64,000 nucleotides of DNA, from contig CANLUY010000003.1 of the NCBI GenBank assembly GCA_947494435.1, forward strand, positions 29,209 to 93,208, written 5' to 3'. Positions 7,328 to 15,057 of this stretch are shown one piece after another. The notes below the pieces were generated by a model. That model saw only the letters and a list, made by a program, of their open reading frames with translations. It had not been told where the DNA came from and did no database searches. The stretch comes from an uncultured Litoreibacter sp. (lineage in GTDB: Bacteria; Pseudomonadota; Alphaproteobacteria; Rhodobacterales; Rhodobacteraceae). Numbering within the stretch: position 1 is the first letter of the stretch; the number at the start of each line of letters is the position of its first letter. Both the position numbers and the translations under genes were made by a program.

Positions 7328-8010
7328 GCTGATGTCTCAATCGGGTCTGAGCCATGCTCGGTGCCCTTCCTTACAATCTGCATCTCTTCAGCTGGAAACG
7401 GCTCCAGCAACGCAAGTGCGTCGTCAGTGCTGCCATGCAGCCACTGATCGTAGTATTCAGGTCGCAATATGACGGGCATCCGTTCCGGATGGACTGTTTC
7501 TGTCAGGGCGTTCCCCGTTGTTGTCAGAAACGTGTGGGTTTCACAGCTCTCGGGCCCATCTTTTGTCTCATATTTCGATGTTTGCCAAAGGCCTGCAAAA
7601 GCAAAGGGGGGTCGCGGCTCATCGCCCTTGAGCGCAAACCAATGAAAGACCTGTGGATTGCCGCCCGGGGGCCACTCACAATACGAGCTGGCAGGCACAA
7701 GGCAGCGTCTGTCTTTGAATGCGAACTTCCAGAACCCCGACGTGGCTACCTTGTCTGATCGTGCGTTGTTCCAGACACCTGGTGAGATGATATTTCCCGT
7801 CTTCTTTGATTTCTTGGTGCCCCGGAATCCCCAGCTTAAGCTGACCAGTTCGCGCGCGCCGTCTTCATCAAGGCGAACGACCGGAGCGTCATACTTGGGA
7901 TAGATCGCGCTGAGCGGTTCCGCATTTCCGAGCCGATCTTGCAACGGTTGGACTTTGAACAGCTGTCGCATGGCCTCGACCGCGGTTGTATTTGAGTACA
8001 AGTTACACAT
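7324..8010 (-). CDS. yedK: SRAP-family abasic-site protein (YedK/HMCES-like)
   Basis: 228 residues. The start at 8010 is fixed by MCNLYSN: SRAP proteins need Cys2 exposed after Met removal to form a thiazolidine crosslink to abasic sites in single-stranded DNA. Other family motifs are WNNARSDKV, RRCLVPASSYCEWPP and the catalytic HPERMPVIL near residue 180. The protein shields abasic sites from cleavage at ssDNA gaps. The ORF-track start at 8127 adds an unrelated N-terminus. It overlaps the upstream small gene by 8 bp and the downstream nuclease by 3 bp, forming an operon under LexA box 2. SOS control and ssDNA specificity suit DNA entering by conjugation. Confidence 0.88.
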   Translation of the reverse strand: MCNLYSNTTAVEAMRQLFKVQPLQDRLGNAEPLSAIYPKYDAPVVRLDEDGARELVSLSWGFRGTKKSKKTGNIISPGVWNNARSDKVATSGFWKFAFKDRRCLVPASSYCEWPPGGNPQVFHWFALKGDEPRPPFAFAGLWQTSKYETKDGPESCETHTFLTTTGNALTETVHPERMPVILRPEYYDQWLHGSTDDALALLEPFPAEEMQIVRKGTEHGSDPIETSA

Positions 8011-8293
8011 CGATGTCAGTCCCGTTGTCCGGTGTATTTTGGAAATTTGGCCGATAATACTGAATTTTGCACATTTCGAACAGCATGGCATTGGGATCAG
8101 CTGCCTTTGGGCACACTTCCCTGGCAATTACAGTTTTCGCGTCAGGTGCGTAGCTGTCCCAGCCAACGAGGTCGCAATACCGCTTGTGTGAGTAGACACC
8201 GATGCGCTGACAGTCCCAGCAAACCAACACGATGGTCTTTTGCGGCAAGTCGCAAATACGAGGACAGGCTTTGATTTTGGGGTTCGGCGACAT
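8003..8293 (-). CDS. small cysteine-rich hypothetical protein, first gene of SOS-type operon
   Basis: 96 residues from the ATG at 8293, with Cys pairs in ACPRICDLP and VLVCWDCQRIG and later single Cys residues, suggesting metal binding; no family recognised. The start lies 10 bp from LexA box 2 with no SD between, so the transcript may be leaderless. It overlaps the SRAP gene by 8 bp, which argues for co-translation and a shared function in damage or ssDNA response. Confidence 0.6.
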   Translation of the reverse strand: MSPNPKIKACPRICDLPQKTIVLVCWDCQRIGVYSHKRYCDLVGWDSYAPDAKTVIAREVCPKAADPNAMLFEMCKIQYYRPNFQNTPDNGTDIDV

Positions 8294-8303
8294 TCGCAAT
8301 AAA

Positions 8304-8318
8304 GAACATAATAAGAAC
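8304..8318. promoter_or_regulatory. LexA (SOS) box 2
   Basis: GAAC-ATAATAA-GAAC (reverse complement GTTC-N7-GTTC) fits the alphaproteobacterial SOS box. It sits directly before the minus-strand orf96-SRAP-nuclease operon. Confidence 0.75.
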
Positions 8319-8789
8319 ATTCGTTCAAATGGTGTTTGGCCCTTCAGCTGAGCTGATCAGGCTCGAGGCTGCGCCCGAAGCCAGCTTTGCTGTCTTCGCC
8401 CATCCGGGTCACGATCCTTAGGGCATGTCCGCTTGCAGCGGGCCGAACAGGCGTTGCCATCTTTTCCATCGGATTGGAACAGCACTGCTTCTGCCCTTTT
8501 TTGGCGGGTCATGTCGTGGACAGCCAGCACTTGCACCGGCTGTGGCCAGGCCCATCGAACGCAGTGAATAATCGGCAATGGGTTGACTGAAGAGGTGCGG
8601 TCCGTTGGATCGTTGCGATGTAATAGCTGCACCGATCACGCGAGCTGCTGTGTCTTTGCCGTTTTGAAATAGTGACAGGAAGATCCGGTGAGGCTGATTT
8701 GGTCTTCGCCGTTTCGAGCCGCCTTGTTTCTTGTCGATGAATGGGTTGCAGATCTCGGCCGATCACGTTCCCTGCGCTGCGCTTCGGCA
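8319..8789. other. non-coding stretch
   Basis: Several overlapping minus-strand frames of 70-90 codons exist, but none has a recognisable product or SD. I see no gene here; it separates the SOS operon from the next leader. Confidence 0.4.
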
Positions 8790-8896
8790 AGCAGAAATAC
8801 GGTTTCCACCCAAGGGCGGACCCTCCGCATTTCCACTTGCGCGATCCTCCTTAACCGATCCGCTGAGTAACCCTCATCGAAACAAGGAGATCGAAA
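8790..8896 (+). promoter_or_regulatory. structured leader, copy B
   Basis: AAGCAGAAATACGGTTTCC and GGACCCTCCG repeat the leader at 6001-6098 with small changes; the stem GAAATACGG/CCGCATTTC keeps its ends around one A-C mismatch, and GCGGA-CCC-TCCGC keeps the inner hairpin. ATCGAAACAAGGAGAT before the ATG is identical to copy A. Confidence 0.55.
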
Positions 8897-9112
8897 ATGT
8901 CTAACAAAATGTTCACCCTCACCGTTCCCGTCACTTTCAAAAAAGATGGCAAAGACCAAACCAGCTTCCGCCGCGTCGGCGCCGTCTTCGAAAACACCCG
9001 CGACAACGGCGAGCCGTTCCTCTCCATCAAGCTCGACTTCCCAGTAGCCGTCACTGAGCTGGTCGCCTTCCCACCAAAAGCAGATGGCGATGATGGCGAC
9101 GTCACAGAATAA
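8897..9112 (+). CDS. small conserved plasmid protein (DUF736-leader type)
   Basis: 71 residues, beta-rich, ending in an acidic tail (ADGDDGDVTE). FRRVGAVFEN and FLSIKLDFP loosely echo the GSAW and YLSLAFD blocks of the DUF736 protein, so it may be a divergent relative; I cannot assign a function. It shares the structured 5' leader and SD context of the DUF736 gene and has its own strong terminator, so the two are likely co-regulated. Confidence 0.6.
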   Translation: MSNKMFTLTVPVTFKKDGKDQTSFRRVGAVFENTRDNGEPFLSIKLDFPVAVTELVAFPPKADGDDGDVTE

Positions 9113-9128
9113 GGTTCCCCCAGACCTG

Positions 9129-9155
9129 GGGGCGGCAGCAATGCCGCCCCTTTTT
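9129..9155 (+). terminator. Rho-independent terminator
   Basis: GGGGCGGC-AGCAAT-GCCGCCCC followed by TTTTTC forms a perfect 8-bp GC stem with a T tract, 16 bp after the stop of the 71-residue gene. Confidence 0.85.
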
Positions 9156-9559
9156 CTTGTTCCAAGAATGGCTGTGCCAAGAGAGCAATGAGAAAGGCCA
9201 CCCCAGGGGCCTTTCACGATTGAGAGAAGGTCGGGCCGGCTTCCGCTTCGCTCCTGCCCGCCCGGCACTATCCAGTTTCCATATCCGCCCAACATCCCGT
9301 CCGTGGCCGGTCAAGGGGCAAGCGCCGCGACAAGCGCGTCGGCTTTGGCGTCTCCCGTGTCCTCGGCTGCGCCTGCGGGCCGCGCCAGAGACGCTTTCGC
9401 CCCCGTGACAGTCCCCGTTCAGGCCGTGGGTCGGGCTTCGCCCTCACCACTTGTTCCGCCGAATACATGCGTATTCGGACGAAAAAAGAGCCGAGGCGTA
9501 GCCCATCGGCGGAGGGTCCGTGCTTGTCCCCTGCCCCACCACAAAGGAAAGGCTGAACG
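9156..9559. other. non-coding region with several hairpins
   Basis: No supported gene. Perfect hairpins occur at 9192-9215 (GAAAGGCC/GGCCTTTC), 9431-9443 (GGGC-TTC-GCCC) and 9459-9478 (CCGAATAC-ATGC-GTATTCGG), plus CGGA-GGG-TCCG near 9512. AAAGGAAAG before the ATG at 9560 is the SD of the next gene. Confidence 0.5.
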
Positions 9560-9967
9560 ATGCCCCTACCCAAGCTCGTACACACCAAACGACTGACCGA
9601 AACCAATATCCGCGAACTCAGTGTCTATTATGACAAGGGCGGGATGAACTATTGGGACTATTCCCAAAAACCCAAAGGCATCTACTTCTCCACTGGCCTT
9701 TACGAACAGGTGCCGGGGTCCGGCATCAAATCTTGGAAAACCGGGCAACCGGGCGACGGGTACATCCTCGTGACGCCCTTGGAGCGTTACAGCAAACGGG
9801 CACTTCGCCTTGTGCATGAACGTGTCACCGAACACGCGGACCAAATCCACGCCATGTTTGACCTTGGAGGCGACGTTGAAAACCTCAAACGCCTCTTGCG
9901 CGGCGAACCCTTCACACCCGTTGAAATCGACGATGCAGACACCACCGTTCAGAGAGCGGAGGCGTAA
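9560..9967 (+). CDS. hypothetical plasmid protein
   Basis: 135 residues, soluble, with an aromatic-rich start (VYYDKGGMNYWDYS) and a C-terminal half rich in charged helices; no family recognised. It has a good SD (AAAGGAAAG) and leads a three-gene cluster: the next gene starts 3 bp later and the methyltransferase overlaps that one. The context suggests a role linked to the DUF4942 methyltransferase or to plasmid establishment. Confidence 0.6.
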   Translation: MPLPKLVHTKRLTETNIRELSVYYDKGGMNYWDYSQKPKGIYFSTGLYEQVPGSGIKSWKTGQPGDGYILVTPLERYSKRALRLVHERVTEHADQIHAMFDLGGDVENLKRLLRGEPFTPVEIDDADTTVQRAEA

Positions 9968-9970
9968 GAG

Positions 9971-10564
9971 ATGGATACCCAGATCACAGCCACCGTCACC
10001 CTGAACTTTGATATCCCCGAAGGATTGGACGCCCAAGTGCAACGCGCCCGGATCGAAGACGATCTGGGGCGGCTCTATGACGCCGACAGTACAACCGGCA
10101 TTGCATGCACAGGCTTTGAGGTCGACGCAATCAAGCACCCGTCGACATCACGCATTCACTTTCTATGCGCGGGATGCGGATCGCCAGACGTTCGCGCCGA
10201 TGCCTATGCCGCTTGGGACGTCGAAGCCGGTCTATGGGTCATGCATTCGGTCTATGACGATAAGTCCTGCGAAAAGTGCGGCTCAAGCTGCAGCCTGATC
10301 GAAGTTGACGAAGCAACGGGCATGGAAATTCAGGCCTTTGCCATGGTCAATGAGGAAGACGGATCGCGACAGGCCCAAAATGGCGAAACGCCTGCGTTTT
10401 ATGACGTGATGGTGACGACCAATCCCGCCTCAGAAGGTGAGATTCACACCTTGCACGAATTGGATGACCTGAACCACGCACAGATGCAAAAGGCCATCGC
10501 CGTGATGCAAGACACATACCTGTTGGCCCCTGTGACCTGTCATTTTCGGGAGGAAGTGCAATGA
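9971..10564 (+). CDS. hypothetical protein with zinc-ribbon-like cysteines
   Basis: 197 residues. CAGCGSPDV and, about 40 residues later, CEKCGSSC form a four-cysteine zinc-ribbon-like pattern around residues 63-105; the rest is acidic. No named family recognised. The stop overlaps the methyltransferase start as ATGA, so the two are translationally coupled. A nucleic-acid-binding accessory role is possible. Confidence 0.6.
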   Translation: MDTQITATVTLNFDIPEGLDAQVQRARIEDDLGRLYDADSTTGIACTGFEVDAIKHPSTSRIHFLCAGCGSPDVRADAYAAWDVEAGLWVMHSVYDDKSCEKCGSSCSLIEVDEATGMEIQAFAMVNEEDGSRQAQNGETPAFYDVMVTTNPASEGEIHTLHELDDLNHAQMQKAIAVMQDTYLLAPVTCHFREEVQ

Positions 10565-12027
10565 ATGTGCAAAATCCTGAAATCCTTGGCGACGACGAGT
10601 TGACCGTTCCGCAGTTGCCCGCGCTCAAGACCGAAATCCGCGCCATCGTCGATGCCAGAGATGCGGCTATTGCCAAGATTACCGAGGCCGCCGAAACGTT
10701 GGAAAACGCCTATGCCTTGTCCAAAGAGGCGGACCGGCTAGCCGCAAAAGCCCATATGGGCCGCAAGTTCTATGGGCTGGACCGATCCGAGCGCGGCGAC
10801 TTCAAGGCTCTATTCCGAGACAGCTTTGATCTGGAAGCCTCCGTCGAGACCTACCGCCAACAAGTGGATGCCTCGATCTGGACCTATCTCTTGGAACATA
10901 CAGGCATAACGGAAATGATGGACGTGACAGCCGCCCGTGCCTTTGACCAAGACCTGCGCGACGAGGTGCAGCCGGTTACCATGGAAACGTTACGCGCAAC
11001 CTTTGCCGATCTGATGGGCAACGCCGATCTGATCTTTGCCCGAGGTCTTGCCACAGCCTTTTCCAAGCTGGATGCGCGTTTCAAGAGCCATGATGCCTTC
11101 AAGCTGGGCAGCCGCATGATCCTGACACGTGTGTTTAGCGAGTATTCAGGCAGTTTCAGCCATTCCGGCTGGGAACGCGAAACCATCATCGATATAGAGC
11201 GCGTCTTCGCCAAGCTTGATGGCATGAAGCCAAATGGCGGAATGCTGATGCAGGCGATTGAAGACTCACGGCGCGGCGGCGGCTACGGTCCCAAGCAATC
11301 GCTCACCGAAAGCACCTATTTCCGCATTCGCGGCTTCAAAAACGGCAATGCGCATTTGTGGTTCACCCGCGATGATCTTGTCGAGAAAGCCAATAAGGTT
11401 CTGGCGGACTTCTACGGCGAGGTCATCCCAGACGCGGCCCCCGCTGATATGGACGGCGAGGCGTTCCGGTCAGGCTCAAACCTGCCCGCGAAAGACCTGC
11501 AATTCTATCACTCGCCAGAGGGTGTCACTGACCGCCTGTTGAGTGATCTTTACCTGCCGGAGGGCGCACATGTGCTGGAGCCAAGTGCCGGGACCGGTCA
11601 TATCGTCCGCGCTCTATTGGCCAAAAAGCCGGATGTGAAAATCACCGCCGTTGAGCTTCACCCCGACCGTGTGAACCAATTGCGCAAGCTTGAAGGCCGC
11701 AACGTTCAAATCATCGCACGGAATTTCCTCAACGAACCCACTTTCCCCGTTTATGACGCAGTGGTGATGAACCCGCCGTTTTATGGCACCCATTGGATGG
11801 ATCACATCCGCCATGCGTGGGATTTCGTCAAAGACGGTGGCAAACTGGTCGCTGTCTTGCCGGTCAGCGCATCCGTCTCCGAGACGTCCAAACATTTGGC
11901 CTTCCGCCGATGGGCCGAGCGCGTCAATGGGGGCCGCACTTGGGGGATGTTTACTGATCTTCCACCAGAGAGCTTCGCCGAATGTGGCACCCGTATTAAC
12001 ACCGTCATTCTGACTTTGCGGAAATGA
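10561..12027 (+). CDS. DUF4942-type DNA methyltransferase
   Basis: 488 residues. The N-terminal half (residues 80-240) resembles DUF4942, a domain seen in phage and plasmid methyltransferase-like proteins. The C-terminal half is a Rossmann methyltransferase: motif I VLEPSAGTGHIVRALL near residue 340, the acidic ITAVELHPDR strand, and motif IV VMNPPFYG near residue 400, the NPPF form of N6-adenine enzymes. It probably methylates plasmid or host DNA and so may protect incoming DNA; the specificity is unknown. The start ATG overlaps the upstream stop. No restriction partner is adjacent, consistent with a solitary methylase. Confidence 0.75.
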   Translation: MNVQNPEILGDDELTVPQLPALKTEIRAIVDARDAAIAKITEAAETLENAYALSKEADRLAAKAHMGRKFYGLDRSERGDFKALFRDSFDLEASVETYRQQVDASIWTYLLEHTGITEMMDVTAARAFDQDLRDEVQPVTMETLRATFADLMGNADLIFARGLATAFSKLDARFKSHDAFKLGSRMILTRVFSEYSGSFSHSGWERETIIDIERVFAKLDGMKPNGGMLMQAIEDSRRGGGYGPKQSLTESTYFRIRGFKNGNAHLWFTRDDLVEKANKVLADFYGEVIPDAAPADMDGEAFRSGSNLPAKDLQFYHSPEGVTDRLLSDLYLPEGAHVLEPSAGTGHIVRALLAKKPDVKITAVELHPDRVNQLRKLEGRNVQIIARNFLNEPTFPVYDAVVMNPPFYGTHWMDHIRHAWDFVKDGGKLVAVLPVSASVSETSKHLAFRRWAERVNGGRTWGMFTDLPPESFAECGTRINTVILTLRK

Positions 12028-12273
12028 CATCGGGGGCGTTGCTTTATGCTGCGTCCCCTGCCCTCTTTGGTAGTCTATCCTGGCTCTGGCACTTCGGCCA
12101 AACCCGGGACAGACGTTGCGCTGTTCGCGCGGAAGTTTGGCCAGACGGTAGCTGGCCTAGGCCTTTGCATCGAGGAGTCCGCCTCATGAGGATCAAGATT
12201 GCATCCCTCATTCATCTTGCCAAAAATATCCTCGGGGGAACGCCCGTAGGGCGTGGGGGCCGACAGCCCCCTG
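12028..12273. other. non-coding segment with inverted repeat
   Basis: GGCCAAAC (12096-12103) and GTTTGGCC (12135-12142) are perfect inverted repeats. The 148-codon plus frame across the region has no recognisable product. It separates convergent genes. Confidence 0.35.
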
Positions 12274-12549
12274 CTACCTATACGGCCCGCGGTACGGTTC
12301 CCCGACAAGCTGGATGTGTGGGCACCCCAAAACGAAACTCGTCGCTGCATAAAGTGAGCGAAAGTAGATGCAGTGTGCTTTGTTTGTGGACCAAAGAGTA
12401 TGTGGCTTGCTGGCATAGTTGCCAGTGCCGACATGCCGTTGCAGCCACTGTCGGGTCAGCTCGTTTGTAGCGGGGTCAGCGCGCACACTGATACGAACCG
12501 GAAATTCCCGGTCCATGATTTCGTAGCGATGTGGTGACTTACTGCCCAT
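12274..12549 (-). CDS. LexA-boxed small hypothetical protein
   Basis: 91 residues from the ATG at 12549; the ORF-track start at 12561 lies inside the LexA box and is unlikely. The product is basic with a conserved-looking core (LTRQWLQRHVG, CIYFRSLYAATSFVLG) but matches no family I can name. Box 3 ends 7 bp before the start and no SD is visible, as for the gene at 8293. Possible role in DNA damage or establishment. Confidence 0.55.
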   Translation of the reverse strand: MGSKSPHRYEIMDREFPVRISVRADPATNELTRQWLQRHVGTGNYASKPHTLWSTNKAHCIYFRSLYAATSFVLGCPHIQLVGEPYRGPYR

Positions 12550-12555
12550 GAATGA

Positions 12556-12570
12556 GAACATAAGCAGAAC
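12556..12570. promoter_or_regulatory. LexA (SOS) box 3
   Basis: GAAC-ATAAGCA-GAAC matches GTTC-N7-GTTC in reverse. It lies 7 bp upstream of the minus-strand start at 12549. Confidence 0.7.
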
Positions 12571-12876
12571 ATAGCTAGCTGATCCAGAGGGTGATGCCGT
12601 CTGCGATCAGTAATTTCCTGGTCCCTTGGGGTTCGGACAAGCCGAACGCCACTGCGGGACGTTTGCGGCAGGGATGCCGCCGACAGCTAGCAAAATAGAC
12701 ATTCCCGTGTTGGCGGATACTCCGCCTGCCCGCGCCAGTCATGTCGATTTGGCTCGCCGTCTCCCAATCCTGTCTTTCATCGCATTCGAGGTTTCAGGAT
12801 CAGGCGCATTCGCGCTGTCCCTCAACCCCGACCCATTGTGTGGCAGACCCAAGCGACACCACAAAGGAGACCCGTC
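12571..12876. other. leader region of ardC, hairpin-rich
   Basis: No gene. GGTTCGGACAAGCCGAAC (GTTCGG/CCGAAC) and GCGGCA-GGGA-TGCCGC form hairpins between 12629 and 12680. AAAGGAG at 12862-12868 is the ardC SD. Confidence 0.45.
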
Positions 12877-13776
12877 ATGGCAAAATTTGATGTCTATGAA
12901 GAAGTGACAAATCAGATCATCGCAGCATTAGAACAAGGCGTGAAACCGTGGGAATGCCCGTGGCAGAGAAACGCGGCAGCCTTTCCATTGCGTGTCACAG
13001 GAGAAAGCTATCGGGGGATCAATCATATTCTTCTGAACCTCATGGCATGGGCGCAAGGGTATCGGAATCCAGTGTGGATGACGTTCAAACAAGCAAAGGA
13101 TTTGGGCGGGATGGTACGCAAAGGCGAGAAGTCATCGCTTGTCGTGAAGTATGGCACGTTCGAAGCAAAGGACGAAGCGCCGGAAGGTGAGACCGACGCC
13201 AAGATGCGGGGATATCTGAAAGCCTATCGCGTGTTCAACGTGCAGCAAATTGACGGACTAGAGGAACAGTTTCCGACGCCTGATGAGGCCAAGCCTTTGG
13301 CAACGCGGCCTATCGAACAGCTTTCGCACATCGCGGCGGACGTCATCGAGAATATGGGTGTGGGCTACGCGGAAGGCGGGGACCGCGCGTGCTATGTCCC
13401 GTCTTTGGATAAGGTTCACATGCCTGAGTTGTCGAAATTCAAGGGCGCGGAGTTGTTCTATTCAACCCTGTTTCACGAGTTGTCCCATGCGACTGGCCAC
13501 AAGCGCCGATGCGACCGGACGAAGGAAAAAGCCGGGTCGAAGTTTGGGAACGCTGTCTATGCGATGGAAGAGCTTGTGGCCGAGATATCGGCAGCAATGA
13601 TGGGCGCGCAGCTTGGTTTTCAACCCGGTCATATTGAAGACAGCGCGTCCTATGTTCAATCATGGCTGACGGTTTTGCGGGATGACAAGCGTGCCATTGT
13701 CAAAGCGGCAGCAGCTGCACAGCGCTCCGCCGATTATCTCATGTCGAAATCAGGAGAGATTGCAGAGGCCGCGTAG
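12877..13776 (+). CDS. ardC: ArdC-family antirestriction protein
   Basis: 299 residues from the ATG at 12877 with SD AAAGGAG; the ORF-track start is 13 codons too long. The N-terminal ~130 residues form the ssDNA-binding domain typical of ArdC (VTNQIIAALEQG, YRGINHILL, RKGEKSSLVVKYG). The C-terminal half is a zincin-like metallopeptidase with HELSHATGH near residue 200 and the distant Glu in EELVAEI. ArdC proteins bind entering ssDNA and protect it from restriction in the recipient. The hairpin-rich leader, nearby methyltransferase and position ahead of oriT fit a leading-region antirestriction gene. Confidence 0.88.
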   Translation: MAKFDVYEEVTNQIIAALEQGVKPWECPWQRNAAAFPLRVTGESYRGINHILLNLMAWAQGYRNPVWMTFKQAKDLGGMVRKGEKSSLVVKYGTFEAKDEAPEGETDAKMRGYLKAYRVFNVQQIDGLEEQFPTPDEAKPLATRPIEQLSHIAADVIENMGVGYAEGGDRACYVPSLDKVHMPELSKFKGAELFYSTLFHELSHATGHKRRCDRTKEKAGSKFGNAVYAMEELVAEISAAMMGAQLGFQPGHIEDSASYVQSWLTVLRDDKRAIVKAAAAAQRSADYLMSKSGEIAEAA

Positions 13777-13812
13777 GCCCCTGCCCCACTGTCGTTGGAT
13801 GCAATTTGCAAT

Positions 13813-14220
13813 TCAGATGCAAGAAAAGGCGACTGGCTCGCCGAGGTCTACAGTTTGCGTGTTGGCACCAACACTGAGCTCAACACGCGCCGCATTGCGC
13901 AGGCTGTCAAGAAGCGGTTGCCAAACTTCATCGCCAAGATCGCGCTTAGACAATCGACTATGGACAAGAGGCGCTGTGATCGTTTCGCCGCTTGGAAAGG
14001 TAAGAGTTGCGTTTGTGGTCAGGTCAGAATTTCCGCCCAAGACGATCAGCATCATGGTTTCTGTGCCGCCATAGACGCGGTTCGGGTCACAGACGAGGCG
14101 AATTGTGGCCCGGCCATCTGTGGCAGAATAGAGATCAAGGCCGCGCGAAAAACTATGCTCCCATGCGAAGGCAGGAGCCGAGCTGAGAGCCGCCACCGCC
14201 AAAAAAATATGAAGTCTCAT
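13813..14220 (-). CDS. exported hypothetical protein
   Basis: 135 residues with a clear signal peptide (MRLHIFLAVAALSSAPAFA, cut after residue 19). The mature part is beta-rich, with two cysteines (LVCDPNR and terminal SCI) likely bridged in the periplasm. No family recognised. It is convergent with ardC and separated by about 60 bp from the upstream small-gene pair. Confidence 0.6.
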   Translation of the reverse strand: MRLHIFLAVAALSSAPAFAWEHSFSRGLDLYSATDGRATIRLVCDPNRVYGGTETMMLIVLGGNSDLTTNATLTFPSGETITAPLVHSRLSKRDLGDEVWQPLLDSLRNAARVELSVGANTQTVDLGEPVAFSCI

Positions 14221-14282
14221 GAATTGCGCCAGCTAACATCCTTTCGGTGCCAGCCTACCATTTTCAGGTCAAAATGAGAAGT

Positions 14283-14507
14283 TCATGCATCTTCGTCGGC
14301 GGCTTCTACCCACTTGTTCTGCCAGATATCAAATGAGGCTGTCTTTACTCCCTTTGGGTTTAGGATTTTGAGAGTGCCGATCGTTTGACTGTCCTGCATG
14401 TAACATGATCCAAACAGTCTTAAGGTGTCTTCGGAGGAAGCAAATACGATGCCCAGATCAAGGTTTTCGTCTTCGCTCCGCATCGAGTAGAGATCAGGCA
14501 TATTCAT
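14283..14507 (-). CDS. small hypothetical protein
   Basis: 74 residues starting MNMPDLYSMRSEDENLD; the ATG at 14507 overlaps the end of the 55-residue gene, so coupled translation is likely. The second ATG at 14501 is an alternative. Residues 15-60 look like a beta-rich domain (LGIVFASSEDTLRLFGSCY). Not recognised. Confidence 0.55.
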   Translation of the reverse strand: MNMPDLYSMRSEDENLDLGIVFASSEDTLRLFGSCYMQDSQTIGTLKILNPKGVKTASFDIWQNKWVEAADEDA

Positions 14508-14661
14508 AAACCACGTCCTTTTCGTCGCGTGGGACATCGTCGTTCCACTTTGGATCGATATCTCCAGTGTTCCATTCAAAAAGATAGCCGACAATCTCGC
14601 GGGTTCTGGCATCGCGGATGCGAGCAATTGCTTTCCCTTCTTTCTTTCGTTTTCGTGCCAT
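14494..14661 (-). CDS. small basic protein, paralogue of gene at 63794
   Basis: 55 residues from the ATG at 14661; too short for its own track entry. A basic N-terminus (MARKRKKEGKAIARI) is followed by EIVGYLFEWNTGDIDPKW and an acidic tail ending VVYEYA. The frame at 63794-63958 encodes the same pattern (LVGWLYEWNTGEVVPRW ... DVYYE), which supports both as real genes. Function unknown; YLFEWNTG looks like a short beta-hairpin. Confidence 0.65.
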   Translation of the reverse strand: MARKRKKEGKAIARIRDARTREIVGYLFEWNTGDIDPKWNDDVPRDEKDVVYEYA

Positions 14662-15008
14662 CCTGTGTCCCTCTATGAGGCGTTTGGGAGGGGCCCTTAC
14701 TCCGCCAGTGGCGAAGTCTCCGCTGGTTTGTCCAGCCGAATGGCCCATGCCATTCGGCTGGACAAAGCAGAGAGGGCGCAGCCCGTCCTGCGGCCGGAAC
14801 CGGATTGAAGACAGGGGGCCGGAGGGTTGAAAATTGGGGGGACCGCGCGCAGCGTGGGGGTGCCGATTTTCTGCGTGGAGGCTGGCGCGCTCGCGCGACA
14901 TCACAACCCCTGTTGAAAGCCGGGGCCGGATGGCAGGCGGATCGTAATGCAGATTAACGCCGACGCGCCTAGAGCGAAGCGGAGGGGGCGTTGTCTCCTG
15001 CTTCAATC
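14662..15008. other. non-coding region with long perfect palindrome
   Basis: No supported gene (the 170-codon minus frame is an upstream extension of the 55-residue gene). TTTGTCCAGCCGAATGGC at 14727-14744 is perfectly complementary to 14749-14766 around a CCAT loop, giving an 18-bp stem with no T tract on either side. Confidence 0.6.
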
Positions 15009-15029
15009 AATCCCGCTTCTTGCGGGATT
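15009..15029. terminator. terminator hairpin after virC2-like gene
   Basis: AATCCCGC-TTCTT-GCGGGATT is a perfect 8-bp stem, 29 bp after the minus-strand stop of the virC2-like gene. T-rich flanks are weak in that direction. Confidence 0.5.
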
Positions 15030-15057
15030 TCTCTGGTCTTAATGCGTTGGTGTTCAG

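Noticed and set aside
9129-9155. Attachment site or IS end
   Set aside because: The hairpin has a T tract and lies just after a stop codon, so it is a normal terminator.
8636-9295. 219-codon minus-strand ORF
   Set aside because: Antisense to the 71-residue gene, its leader and terminator; no domain and no SD.
9303-9596. 97-codon plus-strand ORF
   Set aside because: GC-rich non-coding leader with hairpins; overlaps the well-supported gene at 9560 in another frame.
12024-12470. 148-codon plus-strand ORF after the methyltransferase
   Set aside because: No recognisable product, antisense to the LexA-boxed gene at 12274-12549.
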